A stretch of 64,000 nt of DNA from Chroococcidiopsis thermalis PCC 7203. GTDB lineage: Bacteria > Cyanobacteriota > Cyanobacteriia > Cyanobacteriales > Chroococcidiopsidaceae. Numbering within the stretch: position 1 is the stretch's first letter; each line of letters begins with the position of its first letter. Shown here one piece after another: positions 16,981-26,925 of the stretch. The stretch covers positions 1,042,336-1,106,335 of the forward strand of contig NC_019695.1 in assembly GCF_000317125.1 (NCBI RefSeq). The letters run 5' to 3'. A program made the position numbers and the translations under genes. The notes under the pieces were generated by a model. The model did no database searches. It was not told where the DNA came from and saw only the letters and a list, made by a program, of their open reading frames with translations.

Positions 16981-19914
16981 ATGACAGCTACTATTTCTAG
17001 CTCTCAATTTCAGGCATTTCTCGCTCAAACAAATTTATTCCATCCGCTGCCAGCAACGACTTTACAGGAATTAGCAACGAAATGTCACTTGTGGCGCTAT
17101 CGGATCGGGCAACCGCTACTCGTGCGGGAAAAAATGCCGACGCAGGTGTTAGTTATCTACCAAGGGACTGCTAGATTAATCGGCTACGATCGCCGCCAGC
17201 AAAGCCCCGTAAGTTTGGGTTTAGTCGAACCGAAAACCGTCTTGGGGTGGGCGGGTTTAATTCGCAACATTCCCTGTGAAACCGCGATCGCCTCTACGGA
17301 AGTCATTTGTATTGCGATTCCCGCCGCCGACTTTTTAGCAAGTCTTTCAGCCGAACCGACTTTTGCCCAACACGTCAAAGCGCAATTTTCTCCTGCGGAA
17401 TTGTGCGAACTCTTGAGTTTAGAACTCCAACGTCGCGCCGACAGTGCCACGAAACTGAAAGACTTGGTATTTCAACTAAGTCCGTCCGTCGAGGTACTGA
17501 ATTTAGCCCCAGGGCAAGCAGATGGGACGCGATTGCGTGGCGATCGCACTTGGCTGATTAGTAGTGGAGCGGAGGCGATTGTCGGCAACCGTTTCGAGCT
17601 GAACGGTTCAGCCCCCACAATTACAGAGCCAGGCGTGCGGCTGCTGGGCGTGAAATTACCCCAGGAAATCGAACGAACTATGCCCGTCGTACTTGCTCCT
17701 ACCGATCTAGAAGTTCCCTACGCCCCAGAACAACCCCCAGTAGCCCCAGCAACCAACACCAAATCCGTTAAATATCCCTTCGTGCGCGGACAGGGAGAAA
17801 TTAGCGCGGCGATGGCTTGCTTCCAAATGTTGTGTCAATATTTGGGCGTATCGTGGCGACGGGACACGGTGCGGCGGGTATTGGAAAATCAACAGAAATC
17901 TCTCGGAACAATTTCTTTGCAAAGCTGCGGCGCGATCGCCGAGATGTTGGGCATGAGCGCCCAATTAATTCAAGTCCCCAGCAAAGCGATCGCGCGGATC
18001 AAAACTCCTGCTTTAATTCGCTATCACGATAGCTTGGCAATTCTCTACGCCTGCGACGACAAAGAACTGACGCTTGCCGTTCCCGAAATCGGGATTCACC
18101 GTCAAACCCCTGCCGATTTTGCCCGTGCTTGGGGCGAGGGAGGGCAAGTATTGCTGTTACAAGCGCGTCCGGGGGAAAAGACGGAAAGATTTAGCTTGCG
18201 CTGGTTTTTACCGGCGATCGCCCACCATCGCGGCGTATTGATCGAAGTTTTGATCGCGTCATTTTTCGTGCAGCTATTTGGTTTAGCCAATCCCCTCGTT
18301 ACGCAAGTCATCATCGACCAAGTTTTGGTCAACGGTGCTTTGGATACATTAAACGTCCTGGGAATTTTGTTGCTTGGGGTAGCGCTATTTGAAGCCTTGC
18401 TCACGGGAGTCAGAACTTATTTATTTGTCGATACCACCAACCGCATCGACATCGCTTTGGGTTCGGAAGTGATCGATCGCCTGCTACGTCTACCTTTAAG
18501 TTATTTCGATCGCCGTCGTGTCGGGGAATTAGCCTCAAGGATCAACGAGTTAGAAAATATCCGCCAATTCCTCACGGGGACTGCTCTGACAGTTGTATTA
18601 GATGCCGTGTTCTCGGTGATCTACATCGCTGTGATGCTCTTTTACAGTTGGATACTGACACTTGTAGCCCTGGCAACAGTTCCAGTCTTTGCCCTGTTGA
18701 CAATTTTCGTCGCGCCCATCGTCCGCAAACAACTACGGGTGAAAGCAGAACGCTACGCCGATACTCAGTCTTATTTAGTAGAAGTTGTTTCGGGAATTCA
18801 AACAGTCAAAGCGCAAAACATCGAACTTAAATCGCGCTGGCACTGGTACGAACGCTACGCCCGTTACATCAGCGCTGGGTTTAATACCGTGGTGACTTCC
18901 ACTACGGCAAGTTCGGTGAGCGGATTTTTCAATAAGTTTTCTGGGCTATTACTGTTGTGGGTTGGGGCATATTTGGTGATTTCCCAACAATTAACCCTGG
19001 GACAATTGATTGCCTTTCGGATCATTTCTAGCTACACCACCAGTCCCTTATTGCGGTTGATTCAACTGTGGCAAAACTTCCAAGAAACTGCTTTATCGAT
19101 CGAGCGTTTGGGTGATATTCTCGACGCACACCCAGAAGTAGACGAGGCAAACCGGGCGCAACTGCCAATGCCTGAAATTGAAGGGGCAGTCAAATTTGAT
19201 GGCGTGTCTTTTCGCTTTGGCAACAGCGGTGTGTTTCAACTGACTAATGTAAATCTAGAATTTCCTGCGGGTACGTTTGTCGGGATTGTCGGGCAGAGTG
19301 GTTCGGGTAAGAGTACCCTAACGAAGTTGTTACCGCGTCTGTACGAACCGACGACAGGGACGATTCAAATTGACAATTACGATATCAGCAAAGTTGAGTT
19401 GTATTCCCTGCGACGACAAATCGGCATGGTGTTACAGGACACATTGTTATTTAACGGCACGGTGCAAGAAAATATTGCTCTAACGAATCCAGAAGCGAGT
19501 TCAGAGCAAATTATTGCCGCTGCGAAAATTGCCGTCGCCCACGACTTTATTATGTCTTTACCCAACGGTTACAACACCAACGTTGGGGAACGGGGTTCGG
19601 CACTGTCGGGGGGACAGAGACAAAGGATTGCGATCGCCCGTACGGTACTACAAAATCCCAAATTGCTGATTTTGGACGAAGCCACCAGCGCCCTCGATTA
19701 CGATTCGGAACGGCAGGTTTGTCAGAATTTGGCAGAAGCATTTCACTCGCGCACCGTATTTTTCATTACCCACCGTCTCGCCACAGTCAAAAATGCCGAT
19801 GCGATCTTGGTGATGGATAAAGGCGTGGTGGTAGAACAAGGCACTCACCAACAATTAATGGCTTTGAGAGGACGTTATTTCTGTCTCTACCAACAACAGG
19901 AATCGCAACTGTAA
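16981..19914 (+). CDS. Type I secretion ABC exporter with cNMP-binding-like and degenerate C39-like domains
   Basis: The 977-residue protein has, in order, a CRP-like cyclic-nucleotide-binding fold (about 15-140), a linker, a C39 peptidase-like domain (about 265-395), a six-helix ABC transmembrane domain (about 415-700) and an ABC ATPase (GQSGSGKS Walker A, LSGGQRQR signature, LLILDEATSALD Walker B, THR switch His). In the C39-like domain the stretch GEISAAMACFQMLCQYLG aligns with the peptidase core, but the catalytic Cys position is Ala, so it is a docking domain like that of HlyB and not a leader peptidase. This fits export of RTX proteins. ATG 16981 is chosen; a TTG six codons upstream lies in a repeat. 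Confidence 0.9.
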   Translation: MTATISSSQFQAFLAQTNLFHPLPATTLQELATKCHLWRYRIGQPLLVREKMPTQVLVIYQGTARLIGYDRRQQSPVSLGLVEPKTVLGWAGLIRNIPCETAIASTEVICIAIPAADFLASLSAEPTFAQHVKAQFSPAELCELLSLELQRRADSATKLKDLVFQLSPSVEVLNLAPGQADGTRLRGDRTWLISSGAEAIVGNRFELNGSAPTITEPGVRLLGVKLPQEIERTMPVVLAPTDLEVPYAPEQPPVAPATNTKSVKYPFVRGQGEISAAMACFQMLCQYLGVSWRRDTVRRVLENQQKSLGTISLQSCGAIAEMLGMSAQLIQVPSKAIARIKTPALIRYHDSLAILYACDDKELTLAVPEIGIHRQTPADFARAWGEGGQVLLLQARPGEKTERFSLRWFLPAIAHHRGVLIEVLIASFFVQLFGLANPLVTQVIIDQVLVNGALDTLNVLGILLLGVALFEALLTGVRTYLFVDTTNRIDIALGSEVIDRLLRLPLSYFDRRRVGELASRINELENIRQFLTGTALTVVLDAVFSVIYIAVMLFYSWILTLVALATVPVFALLTIFVAPIVRKQLRVKAERYADTQSYLVEVVSGIQTVKAQNIELKSRWHWYERYARYISAGFNTVVTSTTASSVSGFFNKFSGLLLLWVGAYLVISQQLTLGQLIAFRIISSYTTSPLLRLIQLWQNFQETALSIERLGDILDAHPEVDEANRAQLPMPEIEGAVKFDGVSFRFGNSGVFQLTNVNLEFPAGTFVGIVGQSGSGKSTLTKLLPRLYEPTTGTIQIDNYDISKVELYSLRRQIGMVLQDTLLFNGTVQENIALTNPEASSEQIIAAAKIAVAHDFIMSLPNGYNTNVGERGSALSGGQRQRIAIARTVLQNPKLLILDEATSALDYDSERQVCQNLAEAFHSRTVFFITHRLATVKNADAILVMDKGVVVEQGTHQQLMALRGRYFCLYQQQESQL

Positions 19915-19946
<32 letters not shown>

Positions 19947-19986
19947 ACTAAACCTCTTGCCCTTACCCCTCACCCCTCACCCTTTT

Positions 19987-21456
19987 ATGAATACCGAACC
20001 GCTAGCTAAATCTGAGGAACAATTTTTAAATTCATCAGTAGTACTTAACCGTCCTGCTTTGTGGTCGCATTTGTTTATTTGGCTGATTGTTGGCGCGACA
20101 ACTTCGGCGATCGCCTGGGCAACATTTGCTAAACTCGATCAAACTGTAGTCGCAACGGGTAAATTAGAGCCGTTAGGGGCAGTTAAAGAAATTCAAGCTC
20201 CCACGGGGGGAGTGGTACGAGAAATTCACGTTCAAGACGGTCAGAGCGTGAAAAAAGATCAGCTTTTAGTCACTTTAGACCCGACTTCACCTCAAGCTGA
20301 CTTAGATTCTCTCACAAAAGTTCGCTCTAGTTTAGTACAAGAAAATCAGTTTTACGACCAGGCAATTAATAGTAGTAAACCTGTAATTTCTGGAAGTGCC
20401 GATCTGGTTTCTCTACTGAAGTTACGCGCCGATTTGATGTCGGAAAATCGCTATTTTCAAAATGTTTTAAAGGGTGGTAATATTGCTTCTGGAGAAACGA
20501 CGGATTTTGCAAATAATCAAAGTCAATTATTGACAGCCAGTCAAAATGAAATTCAATCGAGAGTTGAGGCAGCGCGGAAGCAAGTTCAAGAATTAGAAAA
20601 ACAGCGATCGCAGACTGCCAAAGAGCTAGCAACGGCAAAGCAAATTCTTAAGGTCAACAACCAAATTTTAAAGCGAATTACTCCCTTGGCAACTGGAGAA
20701 GGGGCAATTTCTCAAATTCAATACGAACGCCAGCAACAGGAAGTTATTACCAAACAAGGAGAGGTCGATCGCCTAACAGCCGAACAACAAAAGCTAGCAA
20801 TTTCTATCGATCGAGCTAAGGAAGAATTACAAAATACAATTGCCACCTCAGCGAAAGAAGTTCATAGTAAAATTGCCGAAAATCATAAAAAAATAGCGGA
20901 GATTGATAGTCAATTAAGCCAAAAGCGATTGGAAAATAAGACAAAATTAGCAGAAATTGACGCGCAAATTAGTAAAGCCGTACAATCTGTCAAATATCAG
21001 CAGCTTAAATCTCCAGTGAATGGAACTGTATTTGACTTGCAGCCTCGTGCGGCGGGTTTTGTGATTGGCGATACAAAACCAATTTTAAAAATCGTTCCCA
21101 ACGATAATTTAGTTGCTTCGGTATATCTGACAAATCGAGATATCGGCTTCGTGCGCGAGGGAATGAAAGTGGAAGTGCGAGTCGATTCCTTTCCCTCAAC
21201 AGAATTCGGTACACTCAAAGGAAAAATTACTTGGGTTGGTTCCGATGCTTTAGCACCAACTCAAGAGCGGCAATACTACGCTTTTCCTGCCAGAATTCAA
21301 TTAGAATCGCAAAATTTATCGGTGAATGGCAGACCAATTTCCTTACAATCTGGGATGGGAGTCAATGCTGGGATTATTATTCGCAAGCGATCGGTTATGA
21401 GTATTTTGACCGATTTATTTGACAAGCAAGTCAGAAGTGTAGAGTCGATTCGGTAG
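19987..21456 (+). CDS. HlyD-family membrane fusion protein of type I secretion
   Basis: The 489-residue protein has one membrane helix at about residues 28-50 (HLFIWLIVGATTSAIAW), a first half-lipoyl segment (KEIQAPTGGVVREIHVQDGQ), a long coiled-coil hairpin (about 170-335), the returning lipoyl half (KYQQLKSPVNGTVFDLQP) and a beta-barrel C-terminus. It bridges the inner-membrane exporter to an outer-membrane TolC-type channel, which is not in this window. It follows the exporter with 72 bp between, so they form one operon. Confidence 0.92.
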   Translation: MNTEPLAKSEEQFLNSSVVLNRPALWSHLFIWLIVGATTSAIAWATFAKLDQTVVATGKLEPLGAVKEIQAPTGGVVREIHVQDGQSVKKDQLLVTLDPTSPQADLDSLTKVRSSLVQENQFYDQAINSSKPVISGSADLVSLLKLRADLMSENRYFQNVLKGGNIASGETTDFANNQSQLLTASQNEIQSRVEAARKQVQELEKQRSQTAKELATAKQILKVNNQILKRITPLATGEGAISQIQYERQQQEVITKQGEVDRLTAEQQKLAISIDRAKEELQNTIATSAKEVHSKIAENHKKIAEIDSQLSQKRLENKTKLAEIDAQISKAVQSVKYQQLKSPVNGTVFDLQPRAAGFVIGDTKPILKIVPNDNLVASVYLTNRDIGFVREGMKVEVRVDSFPSTEFGTLKGKITWVGSDALAPTQERQYYAFPARIQLESQNLSVNGRPISLQSGMGVNAGIIIRKRSVMSILTDLFDKQVRSVESIR

Positions 21457-21485
21457 TTGGGATTAAATAATTAATAACTAAATAT

Positions 21486-21558
21486 GGAGGTTAGCGGACT
21501 CGAACCGCTGACATCCTGCTTGCAAAGCAGGCGCTCTACCAACTGAGCTAAACCCCCG
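21486..21558 (-). tRNA. tRNA-Ala (anticodon TGC)
   Basis: The minus strand folds as a 73-base tRNA: acceptor GGGGGTT/AACCTCC, D-arm AGCTCAGTTGGTAGAGC, anticodon stem CCTGC/GCAGG around loop TTTGCAA (anticodon TGC), and T-arm GGTTCGAGTCC within a paired stem. The 3' CCA is not encoded. Confidence 0.95.
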
Positions 21559-21685
21559 AGAGTCATGAGCTTGCTGCCGTTTTTTCGACAACTTTGTTAT
21601 TATAGCTACTCTAAAACAATATGGTCAAGAGCTAAACGAGCAAAATTACCAAAAATATTTCAGAAATTTCTACTCATTCAAAGCC

Positions 21686-22594
21686 ATGACTCAGGTTATC
21701 GCCACATTTTATAAGTTTGTCAGCTTACCAGACTGCGCCGAAATACGCGAACCGTTACTGTCTTACTGCCTGTCTCAAGGGGTGAAAGGGACAATTCTAC
21801 TCGCAGAGGAGGGAATTAATGGCACAATTGCAGCTGCTTCCCGAAGTTTAATTGATTCCCTATTTGCTTTTCTCGGCTCCGATCCGCGTCTGGCAGACTT
21901 AGAGTACAAGTTATCACGTGCTGAAGCACCCCCATTCGAGCGGATGAAGGTGAAGTTGAAGCGGGAAATCGTCACCATTGGAATACCGGAAGCAGATCCG
22001 AGTCAGCAAGTCGGTACTTATGTCAACCCTCAAGACTGGAACGCAATTATTAGCGATCCTGAAGTCGTTGTGATTGACACCCGCAATGATTATGAAGTAA
22101 AAATTGGAAGTTTCCAAAGAGCGCAAAATCCACAAACTCAGTCTTTTCGCCAATTTCCTGAATACGTGCGTCAACATCTCAATCCCGACCAACATAAAAA
22201 GGTAGCAATGTTTTGTACGGGAGGAATTCGCTGTGAAAAAGCTTCGTCGTTTATGCTGTCTCAAGGATTTCAGGAAGTCTATCATCTTAAAGGTGGAATT
22301 TTAAAATATCTAGAGGAAGTTCCATCTGAAGAAAGTTTGTGGCAAGGAGAGTGTTTTGTATTTGACGAACGGGTAGCTGTACAACAAGGTTTAGTACCAG
22401 GTAATTATGAAATGTGTCGTAGTTGCGGACACCCACTTTCGGAATTAGATAAACAATCTGAAAAGTACGAAGAGGGAATTTCTTGTCCTGATTGCTTTGA
22501 TACTCTTACCGAGGAGAAGAGAAGCCGCCAGCAAGAAAAGTTGAAACAGGGAGTCGGGAGTCGGGAGTTGCGGAAGCAGGGACAAGAGAGATAA
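21686..22594 (+). CDS. trhO: tRNA uridine(34) hydroxylase / rhodanese-related sulfurtransferase
   Basis: TrhO (YceA family) makes 5-hydroxyuridine at tRNA position 34 in an O2-dependent way. The 302-residue protein has the N-terminal acylphosphatase-like domain ([15 protein letters not shown]), a rhodanese domain with the active loop [12 protein letters not shown] at about residues 180-190, and a C-terminal Cys cluster ([15 protein letters not shown]) typical of the long form. The last dozen codons ([14 protein letters not shown]) are written by a tandem GGGAGTC-type repeat, so the native C-terminus may have been replaced. Confidence 0.93.
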   Translation: MTQVIATFYKFVSLPDCAEIREPLLSYCLSQGVKGTILLAEEGINGTIAAASRSLIDSLFAFLGSDPRLADLEYKLSRAEAPPFERMKVKLKREIVTIGIPEADPSQQVGTYVNPQDWNAIISDPEVVVIDTRNDYEVKIGSFQRAQNPQTQSFRQFPEYVRQHLNPDQHKKVAMFCTGGIRCEKASSFMLSQGFQEVYHLKGGILKYLEEVPSEESLWQGECFVFDERVAVQQGLVPGNYEMCRSCGHPLSELDKQSEKYEEGISCPDCFDTLTEEKRSRQQEKLKQGVGSRELRKQGQER

Positions 22595-22602
22595 GGAAGC
22601 AA

Positions 22603-23280
22603 TTAGCAATTAGCATTCATTACCTTTCTTACCAGAGTTAAACCGTCTCCAATTGGTACAAGGCTGAGAGTAATACGCTTATCTTGATGAAGTTTTTGAT
22701 TTAAGGTGCGTAATTTCTTAGTGCGATTATCTTGGACCTGTGGATCGGCAACTCGTCCCGACCATAAAACGTTATCAATTGCAATTAATCCGCCTGGACG
22801 TATAAGCTGAAGTGCTTGTTCGTAGTAGCTATCGTAATTACTCTTGTCTGCATCAATTAAAGCAAAATCAAATGTTTCAGATGCACATGTTTCTATGAGA
22901 TGGTGAAGGGTTTCCTTGGCTGGTGCAACGTGCAAGTCAATTTTATGTGCTACGCCTGCCTGCTGCCACCAGTGACGCGCGATCGCAGCATATTCCTCAT
23001 TCTTTTCACAGCTTACTACTATACCATCAACGGGTAATGTTAATGCCATGACTAAAGAACTATAACCCATAAATACACCGATATCTAAAGTTTTCTTTGC
23101 TCCGATTAATTGCAACAATAAGGCGATAAATTGACCCTGTTCGGGTGCAATTTGCATCTTACCTAATGGGTGACGGGCAGTTGCTTGACGTAGTTGCGTC
23201 AAAATTTCTGGTTCTCGCAATGAAACAGATAATAAGTAATCATATAAATGAGGCTCTAAGCCAAGAGTTTGCCAAGTCAT
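22603..23280 (-). CDS. Class I SAM-dependent O-methyltransferase (caffeoyl-CoA OMT-like)
   Basis: From ATG 23280 the protein has 225 residues. SAM-binding motif I is KTLDIGVFMGYSSLVMAL, with the acidic turn in VVSCEKNEEYA; the metal-binding DADKSNYDSYYEQAL and IDNVLWSGRV motifs mark the cation-dependent caffeoyl-CoA/catechol O-methyltransferase family. Acceptor substrate unknown. Starts further upstream would add 33 hydrophobic residues not typical of the family. Convergent with trhO. Confidence 0.9.
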   Translation of the reverse strand: MTWQTLGLEPHLYDYLLSVSLREPEILTQLRQATARHPLGKMQIAPEQGQFIALLLQLIGAKKTLDIGVFMGYSSLVMALTLPVDGIVVSCEKNEEYAAIARHWWQQAGVAHKIDLHVAPAKETLHHLIETCASETFDFALIDADKSNYDSYYEQALQLIRPGGLIAIDNVLWSGRVADPQVQDNRTKKLRTLNQKLHQDKRITLSLVPIGDGLTLVRKVMNANC

Positions 23281-23419
23281 GATCGAGTCAGTAATGAGTG
23301 GCGATCGCAAGTAAATAATATCAAAAAATAGTGTCAAAATAAATATCAAAAATAAAGGTGAGCAATACTCACTATCCATTTAAACATTTCAAAAATCATC
23401 AGTTATTAATTGCGATCCG

Positions 23420-23886
23420 TTAGCTGATTTGAAGTAGTTGTTGAACGTGCTTTTGAAAAGCTAACAATCCTGCTTTTGAATTCCAGTCTTCTTGAAAAAC
23501 ATTCATATTCTCTAAGTCGATAACTTTTCCATCTCTCGGAAAAAAGATTTTTTGACCGAAAACTTGCTCGTAAGTTGGCGGATTGTGCCATCATTAGCTA
23601 TCCAAACCGTTTTTACCATCCGATAAAAGCTAAATTCTTTTGCTGTCAACTCTTTGTACAACTCGTTATCTATAACTCGAACTACATGAGTGACCCTGGC
23701 GTGCTGTCTTAAAATGATAAAATTGTCTTTTTGAGGCTTGCCAGCGTTTTCATATTGGTTGAATTTTCAATGTAAACCAAAAATATTTTCTGCTGGTTCA
23801 ATATATTCAGTTTTATCCTTATAAGCCCAATATCTACCATCTTGATTTTTTACATTTTTAGTCCATTTTAGTCCAGTCAGATTCAT
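23420..23886 (-). pseudogene. Frameshifted small gene of unknown function
   Basis: From ATG 23886 the frame reads MNLTGLKWTKNVKNQDGRYW and stops at a TGA (23767-23769), but the same frame then continues without a break (QYENAGKPQKDNFIILRQHA, VTHVVRVIDNELY) to about 23583. There a one-base deletion moves the coding signal to another frame that reads PPTYEQVFGQKIFFPRDGKV and ends at 23420. Joined, the product would be about 155 residues, starting with an aromatic/charged domain and ending in a helical segment. I do not know the family. Two lesions make it a pseudogene unless the sequence has errors. Confidence 0.6.
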
Positions 23887-24432
23887 GTTGAATCCCTCCG
23901 AGTAATTTTGCTTATATCGATCGATTTTCAGGAGTATGAGAAAGCGCAAAGAAAGCTATAGCAGTTCTAAATGATTTGTAAAGTAGGCTTCTAGCCTGCT
24001 CCACGTTCATGAATCAAATAGAATTGCTATATGAAAAAGTGAAAATAAAGCTAGTACGAGCGATTGGTATAGCTTCTATAGTTAAGATGCCCGCCAGCAT
24101 GGAGAAATTCACAATAAATATCGAATTTCCAATTGTATGTAATTGCTTCTAAAGGTAAGTTCGGGCGATCGCAAATACAATTAACATCATCAGAAAGTTA
24201 AGTCAAGGTTAATTTTTGCTGCTTGACTGCGGAGCGAGATTTGTTTAAATTACTGCCGTAAACTCTTTTTTTTCTCAAGATTACTTTCACGTCATTAACT
24301 ACTAACAGGATAGCGATCGCGCTAAATCGAAGCGCATGAATTGAGCTTTTTGGTGGTCTATTTTGACTTGTCAAAAATTAATATTTTCGAGATTTTTTCA
24401 ATTTTTCCCTTGTCAAACTAAAGGAAATACTT
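23887..24432. other. Gene-free region before phoD, with a small inverted-repeat element
   Basis: Beyond the inverted-repeat element at 23957-24031 I see no gene. An AAGGA ribosome-binding site lies about eight bases before the phoD ATG. No clear PHO box (three spaced direct repeats) was found by eye. Confidence 0.5.
23957..24031. mobile_element. MITE-like element with TATAGCA(A/G)TTCTA termini
   Basis: Imperfect 21-bp terminal inverted repeats (TATAGCAGTTCTAAATGATT at the left; complement TATAGCAATTCTATTTGATT at the right) enclose a small hairpin AGTAGGCT-TCT-AGCCTGCT. The same termini occur at 42959-43052 and 61696-61798 around other cores. Confidence 0.6.
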
Positions 24433-26040
24433 ATGAATTCCAACTTGCGACAAATTAACCGTCGCTCATTTCTGCTCGGTTCGGCTTTCACCAGCGGGGC
24501 TGTAGCTGCCAGTTTGTTGTCGCCATCCCGACAAGTTAAGGCACAAGCCCCAGGAATTGTGACCTCAGACAAAATGCGCCCGACAATCCCTTATGGAGTT
24601 GCCAGTGGTGATATCACGGGGAATCGTGCCGTAGTTTGGAGCCGCTGCGATCGCCCCGCACGAGCGATCGTAGAATACAGTACGAGTGAAAATTTTCGCC
24701 ATGTCCGACGAATTATTGGAGCGCCAGCCTTAGAAGCAACTGACTTTACAGTCCGCGTTGACCTATCAGGACTACCAACCGACGAGCAAATCTTCTACCG
24801 ATTTACTTTTCAGGATTTGGACAACTCCAGTATTTCGAGCGTTCCTGTCACGGGAACTTTTCGCACTCCTTCAACTAAAAAACGCGACATTAAATTTGTC
24901 TGGGGAGGAGACACAGCCGGACAAGGCTGGGGAATTAATCCAGAATTTGGTGGCATGAAGATCTATGAAACCATGCGACAACTCAATCCAGACTTCTTCA
25001 TCCACTCTGGCGATACGATTTACGCTGATAATCCAATCTTGGCTGAAGTCAAACTTGATGATGGTAGCATTTGGAAAAACATCACCACACCAGAAAAAGC
25101 AAAGGTAGCAGAAACACTAACTGAGTTTCGCGGCAACTATATTTATAACCTACTCGATGAAAACGTCCGCCGTTTCAATGCCGAAGTCCCTCAACTCGTT
25201 CAGTGGGACGACCACGAAACCACAAACAACTGGTATCCAGGCGAGATTCTTACAGATGTCGGTACAGATGCCCGTTATCAGGTTAAAGATGTGAATCTTC
25301 TGGCAGAACGGGCAAGACAAGCATTTCTAGAATACCAGCCAATTCGCTTCGATCCTAACGACCCAGAGCGGATTTATCGTTCGTTTCAGTACGGAGCGAT
25401 GCTAGACATTTTCATGCTCGACAAGCGCAGCTATCGAGGCGCAAACTCGGCAAATCGCCAAACTGAGGCAAGCGACGAGACAGCATTTTTAGGTAAAGCT
25501 CAGGTCAACTGGTTGAAGCAACAATTACTCACCTCAACTGCCACCTGGAAAGTCATTGCTAGCGATATGCCAATTGGACTAGTAATTCCAGATGGGACAA
25601 CAGCCTATGAAGCGCTATCAAATGGGGATAACGGCGTTCCTCTAGGGCGAGAACTAGAGTTTGCAGATTTGTTTCAGTTCATCCAACGGCAAAATATCCG
25701 CAATGTGGTTTGGTTGACAGCAGACGTACATTATGCCGCCGCTCACTACTACGACCCCAGCAAAGCTCAATTTACTGATTTCAAGCCTTTTTGGGAGTTT
25801 GTCGCGGGTCCTTTAAACTCAGGCACATTTGGACCTAACGAGCTAGATAGTACTTTCGGTCCGCAGGTGAAATTTAACAGTTTGCCAAAGGGAACTAAGC
25901 CAAATCGTCCCCCTTCGGAAGGGTTACAGTTTTTTGGTATGGTCAAAATCGATCGCGACAGTGAAGTGATGACCGTCACCCTACACAATTTAGCCGGGGA
26001 CACCCTCTACAGCGTGGATTTGCCTCCTGAAGAGAGCTGA
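24433..26040 (+). CDS. phoD: PhoD-type alkaline phosphatase/phosphodiesterase, Tat-exported
   Basis: The 535-residue protein starts with a twin-arginine-type signal (NRRSFLLGSAFTSGAVAASL, cleavage near residue 37). It has the N-terminal fibronectin-like PhoD domain (about 45-140) and the Ca/Fe metallophosphatase core: WGGDTAGQGWG, HSGDTIYADN, QWDDHETTNNW and LTADVHYAAAHYY provide metal ligands. It would release phosphate from organic esters outside the inner membrane during P limitation. The stop codon lies within a GAGCTGAGG tandem repeat. Confidence 0.93.
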   Translation: MNSNLRQINRRSFLLGSAFTSGAVAASLLSPSRQVKAQAPGIVTSDKMRPTIPYGVASGDITGNRAVVWSRCDRPARAIVEYSTSENFRHVRRIIGAPALEATDFTVRVDLSGLPTDEQIFYRFTFQDLDNSSISSVPVTGTFRTPSTKKRDIKFVWGGDTAGQGWGINPEFGGMKIYETMRQLNPDFFIHSGDTIYADNPILAEVKLDDGSIWKNITTPEKAKVAETLTEFRGNYIYNLLDENVRRFNAEVPQLVQWDDHETTNNWYPGEILTDVGTDARYQVKDVNLLAERARQAFLEYQPIRFDPNDPERIYRSFQYGAMLDIFMLDKRSYRGANSANRQTEASDETAFLGKAQVNWLKQQLLTSTATWKVIASDMPIGLVIPDGTTAYEALSNGDNGVPLGRELEFADLFQFIQRQNIRNVVWLTADVHYAAAHYYDPSKAQFTDFKPFWEFVAGPLNSGTFGPNELDSTFGPQVKFNSLPKGTKPNRPPSEGLQFFGMVKIDRDSEVMTVTLHNLAGDTLYSVDLPPEES

Positions 26041-26180
26041 GGGAGCTGAGGGAGCTGAGGGAGCTGAGGGGACAAGAGGGACAAGGGAGAAATTAGTCAC
26101 ACCACACCCCACACTCCATACCCTATCAACACGCACCACGCACCACCCAATTACCAATTACCAATTACCAACCACTCAAC
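26033..26180. repeat. GAGCTGAGG and CCAATTA-type tandem repeats
   Basis: Four units of GAGCTGAGG (26033-26071), which include the phoD stop codon, are followed by CACGCACCAC and CAATTAC heptamer-like units. The same GAGCTGAGG unit recurs in frame in homoserine dehydrogenase (51396-51431) and after prk (55103-55140). Confidence 0.8.
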
Positions 26181-26226
26181 AATTCCAGTTACGATCGAAG
26201 AGTTTATGCATTCCGAATGAATTGCC

Positions 26227-26925
26227 ATGACGATCGAACTCTACTATTGGACAACTCCAAACGGACATAAAATTACCATTTTTCTTGAGGAAGCAGAGCT
26301 ACCTTACGAAATCAAACCTGTCAATATTGCTAAGGGCGAACAGTTCGACCCAGAATTTCTCAAGATCTCACCTAACAATAAAATTCCGGCGATTATCGAT
26401 CGCGACCCCCCTGATGGTGGCGAACCGATAAGCGTATTTGAATCGGGGGCAATTCTGCAATATTTGGCAGAAAAAACGGGAAAATTTTTACCAGATAACC
26501 TACGCGATCGCGTCGAGACAATGCAATGGCTGTTCTGGCAAATGGGTGGATTGGGTCCCATGCTGGGACAAAATCACCACTTTGTCACTTACGCACCGGA
26601 GAAAATTCCTTATGCGATCGATCGCTACGTAAAGGAAACCGAACGATTATATGGCGTACTCGACGAACGGCTGACAAATCTACCTTTTATCACAGGTAGT
26701 TACTCGATCGCGGATATGGCAGCTTATCCCTGGATCGTACCCTACGAGACGCAACAGCAAAATTTAGATGACTTTCCCAATCTTAAACGCTGGTTTGAGA
26801 GCATAAAAGCACGTCCTGCCGTGCAACGTGCCTATGCTAAGGCTGACGAAATTAGTACTGCGCCATCTGTCACCGAAGAATCTAAAGCGATTTTATTCGG
26901 TCAAGGGCGGCGGCGATCGTCTTAA
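26227..26925 (+). CDS. Glutathione S-transferase (YfcG/Ure2p-like)
   Basis: The 232-residue cytosolic GST has an N-terminal thioredoxin fold (YYWTTPNGHKITIFLEEAEL, cis-Pro in NKIPAIIDR, and ESGAILQYLAEKTGKF) and a helical C-terminal domain (ITGSYSIADMAAYPWI). The TTPNG start is typical of the Nu-class/YfcG group, which reduces disulfides with glutathione rather than doing classical conjugation. It is convergent with, and overlaps by four bases, a PEP-CTERM protein gene. Confidence 0.92.
   Translation: MTIELYYWTTPNGHKITIFLEEAELPYEIKPVNIAKGEQFDPEFLKISPNNKIPAIIDRDPPDGGEPISVFESGAILQYLAEKTGKFLPDNLRDRVETMQWLFWQMGGLGPMLGQNHHFVTYAPEKIPYAIDRYVKETERLYGVLDERLTNLPFITGSYSIADMAAYPWIVPYETQQQNLDDFPNLKRWFESIKARPAVQRAYAKADEISTAPSVTEESKAILFGQGRRRSS

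Noticed and set aside
23406-23594. Minus-strand open frame of 62 codons
   Set aside because: It is a third-frame reading of the frameshifted small gene at 23420-23886.
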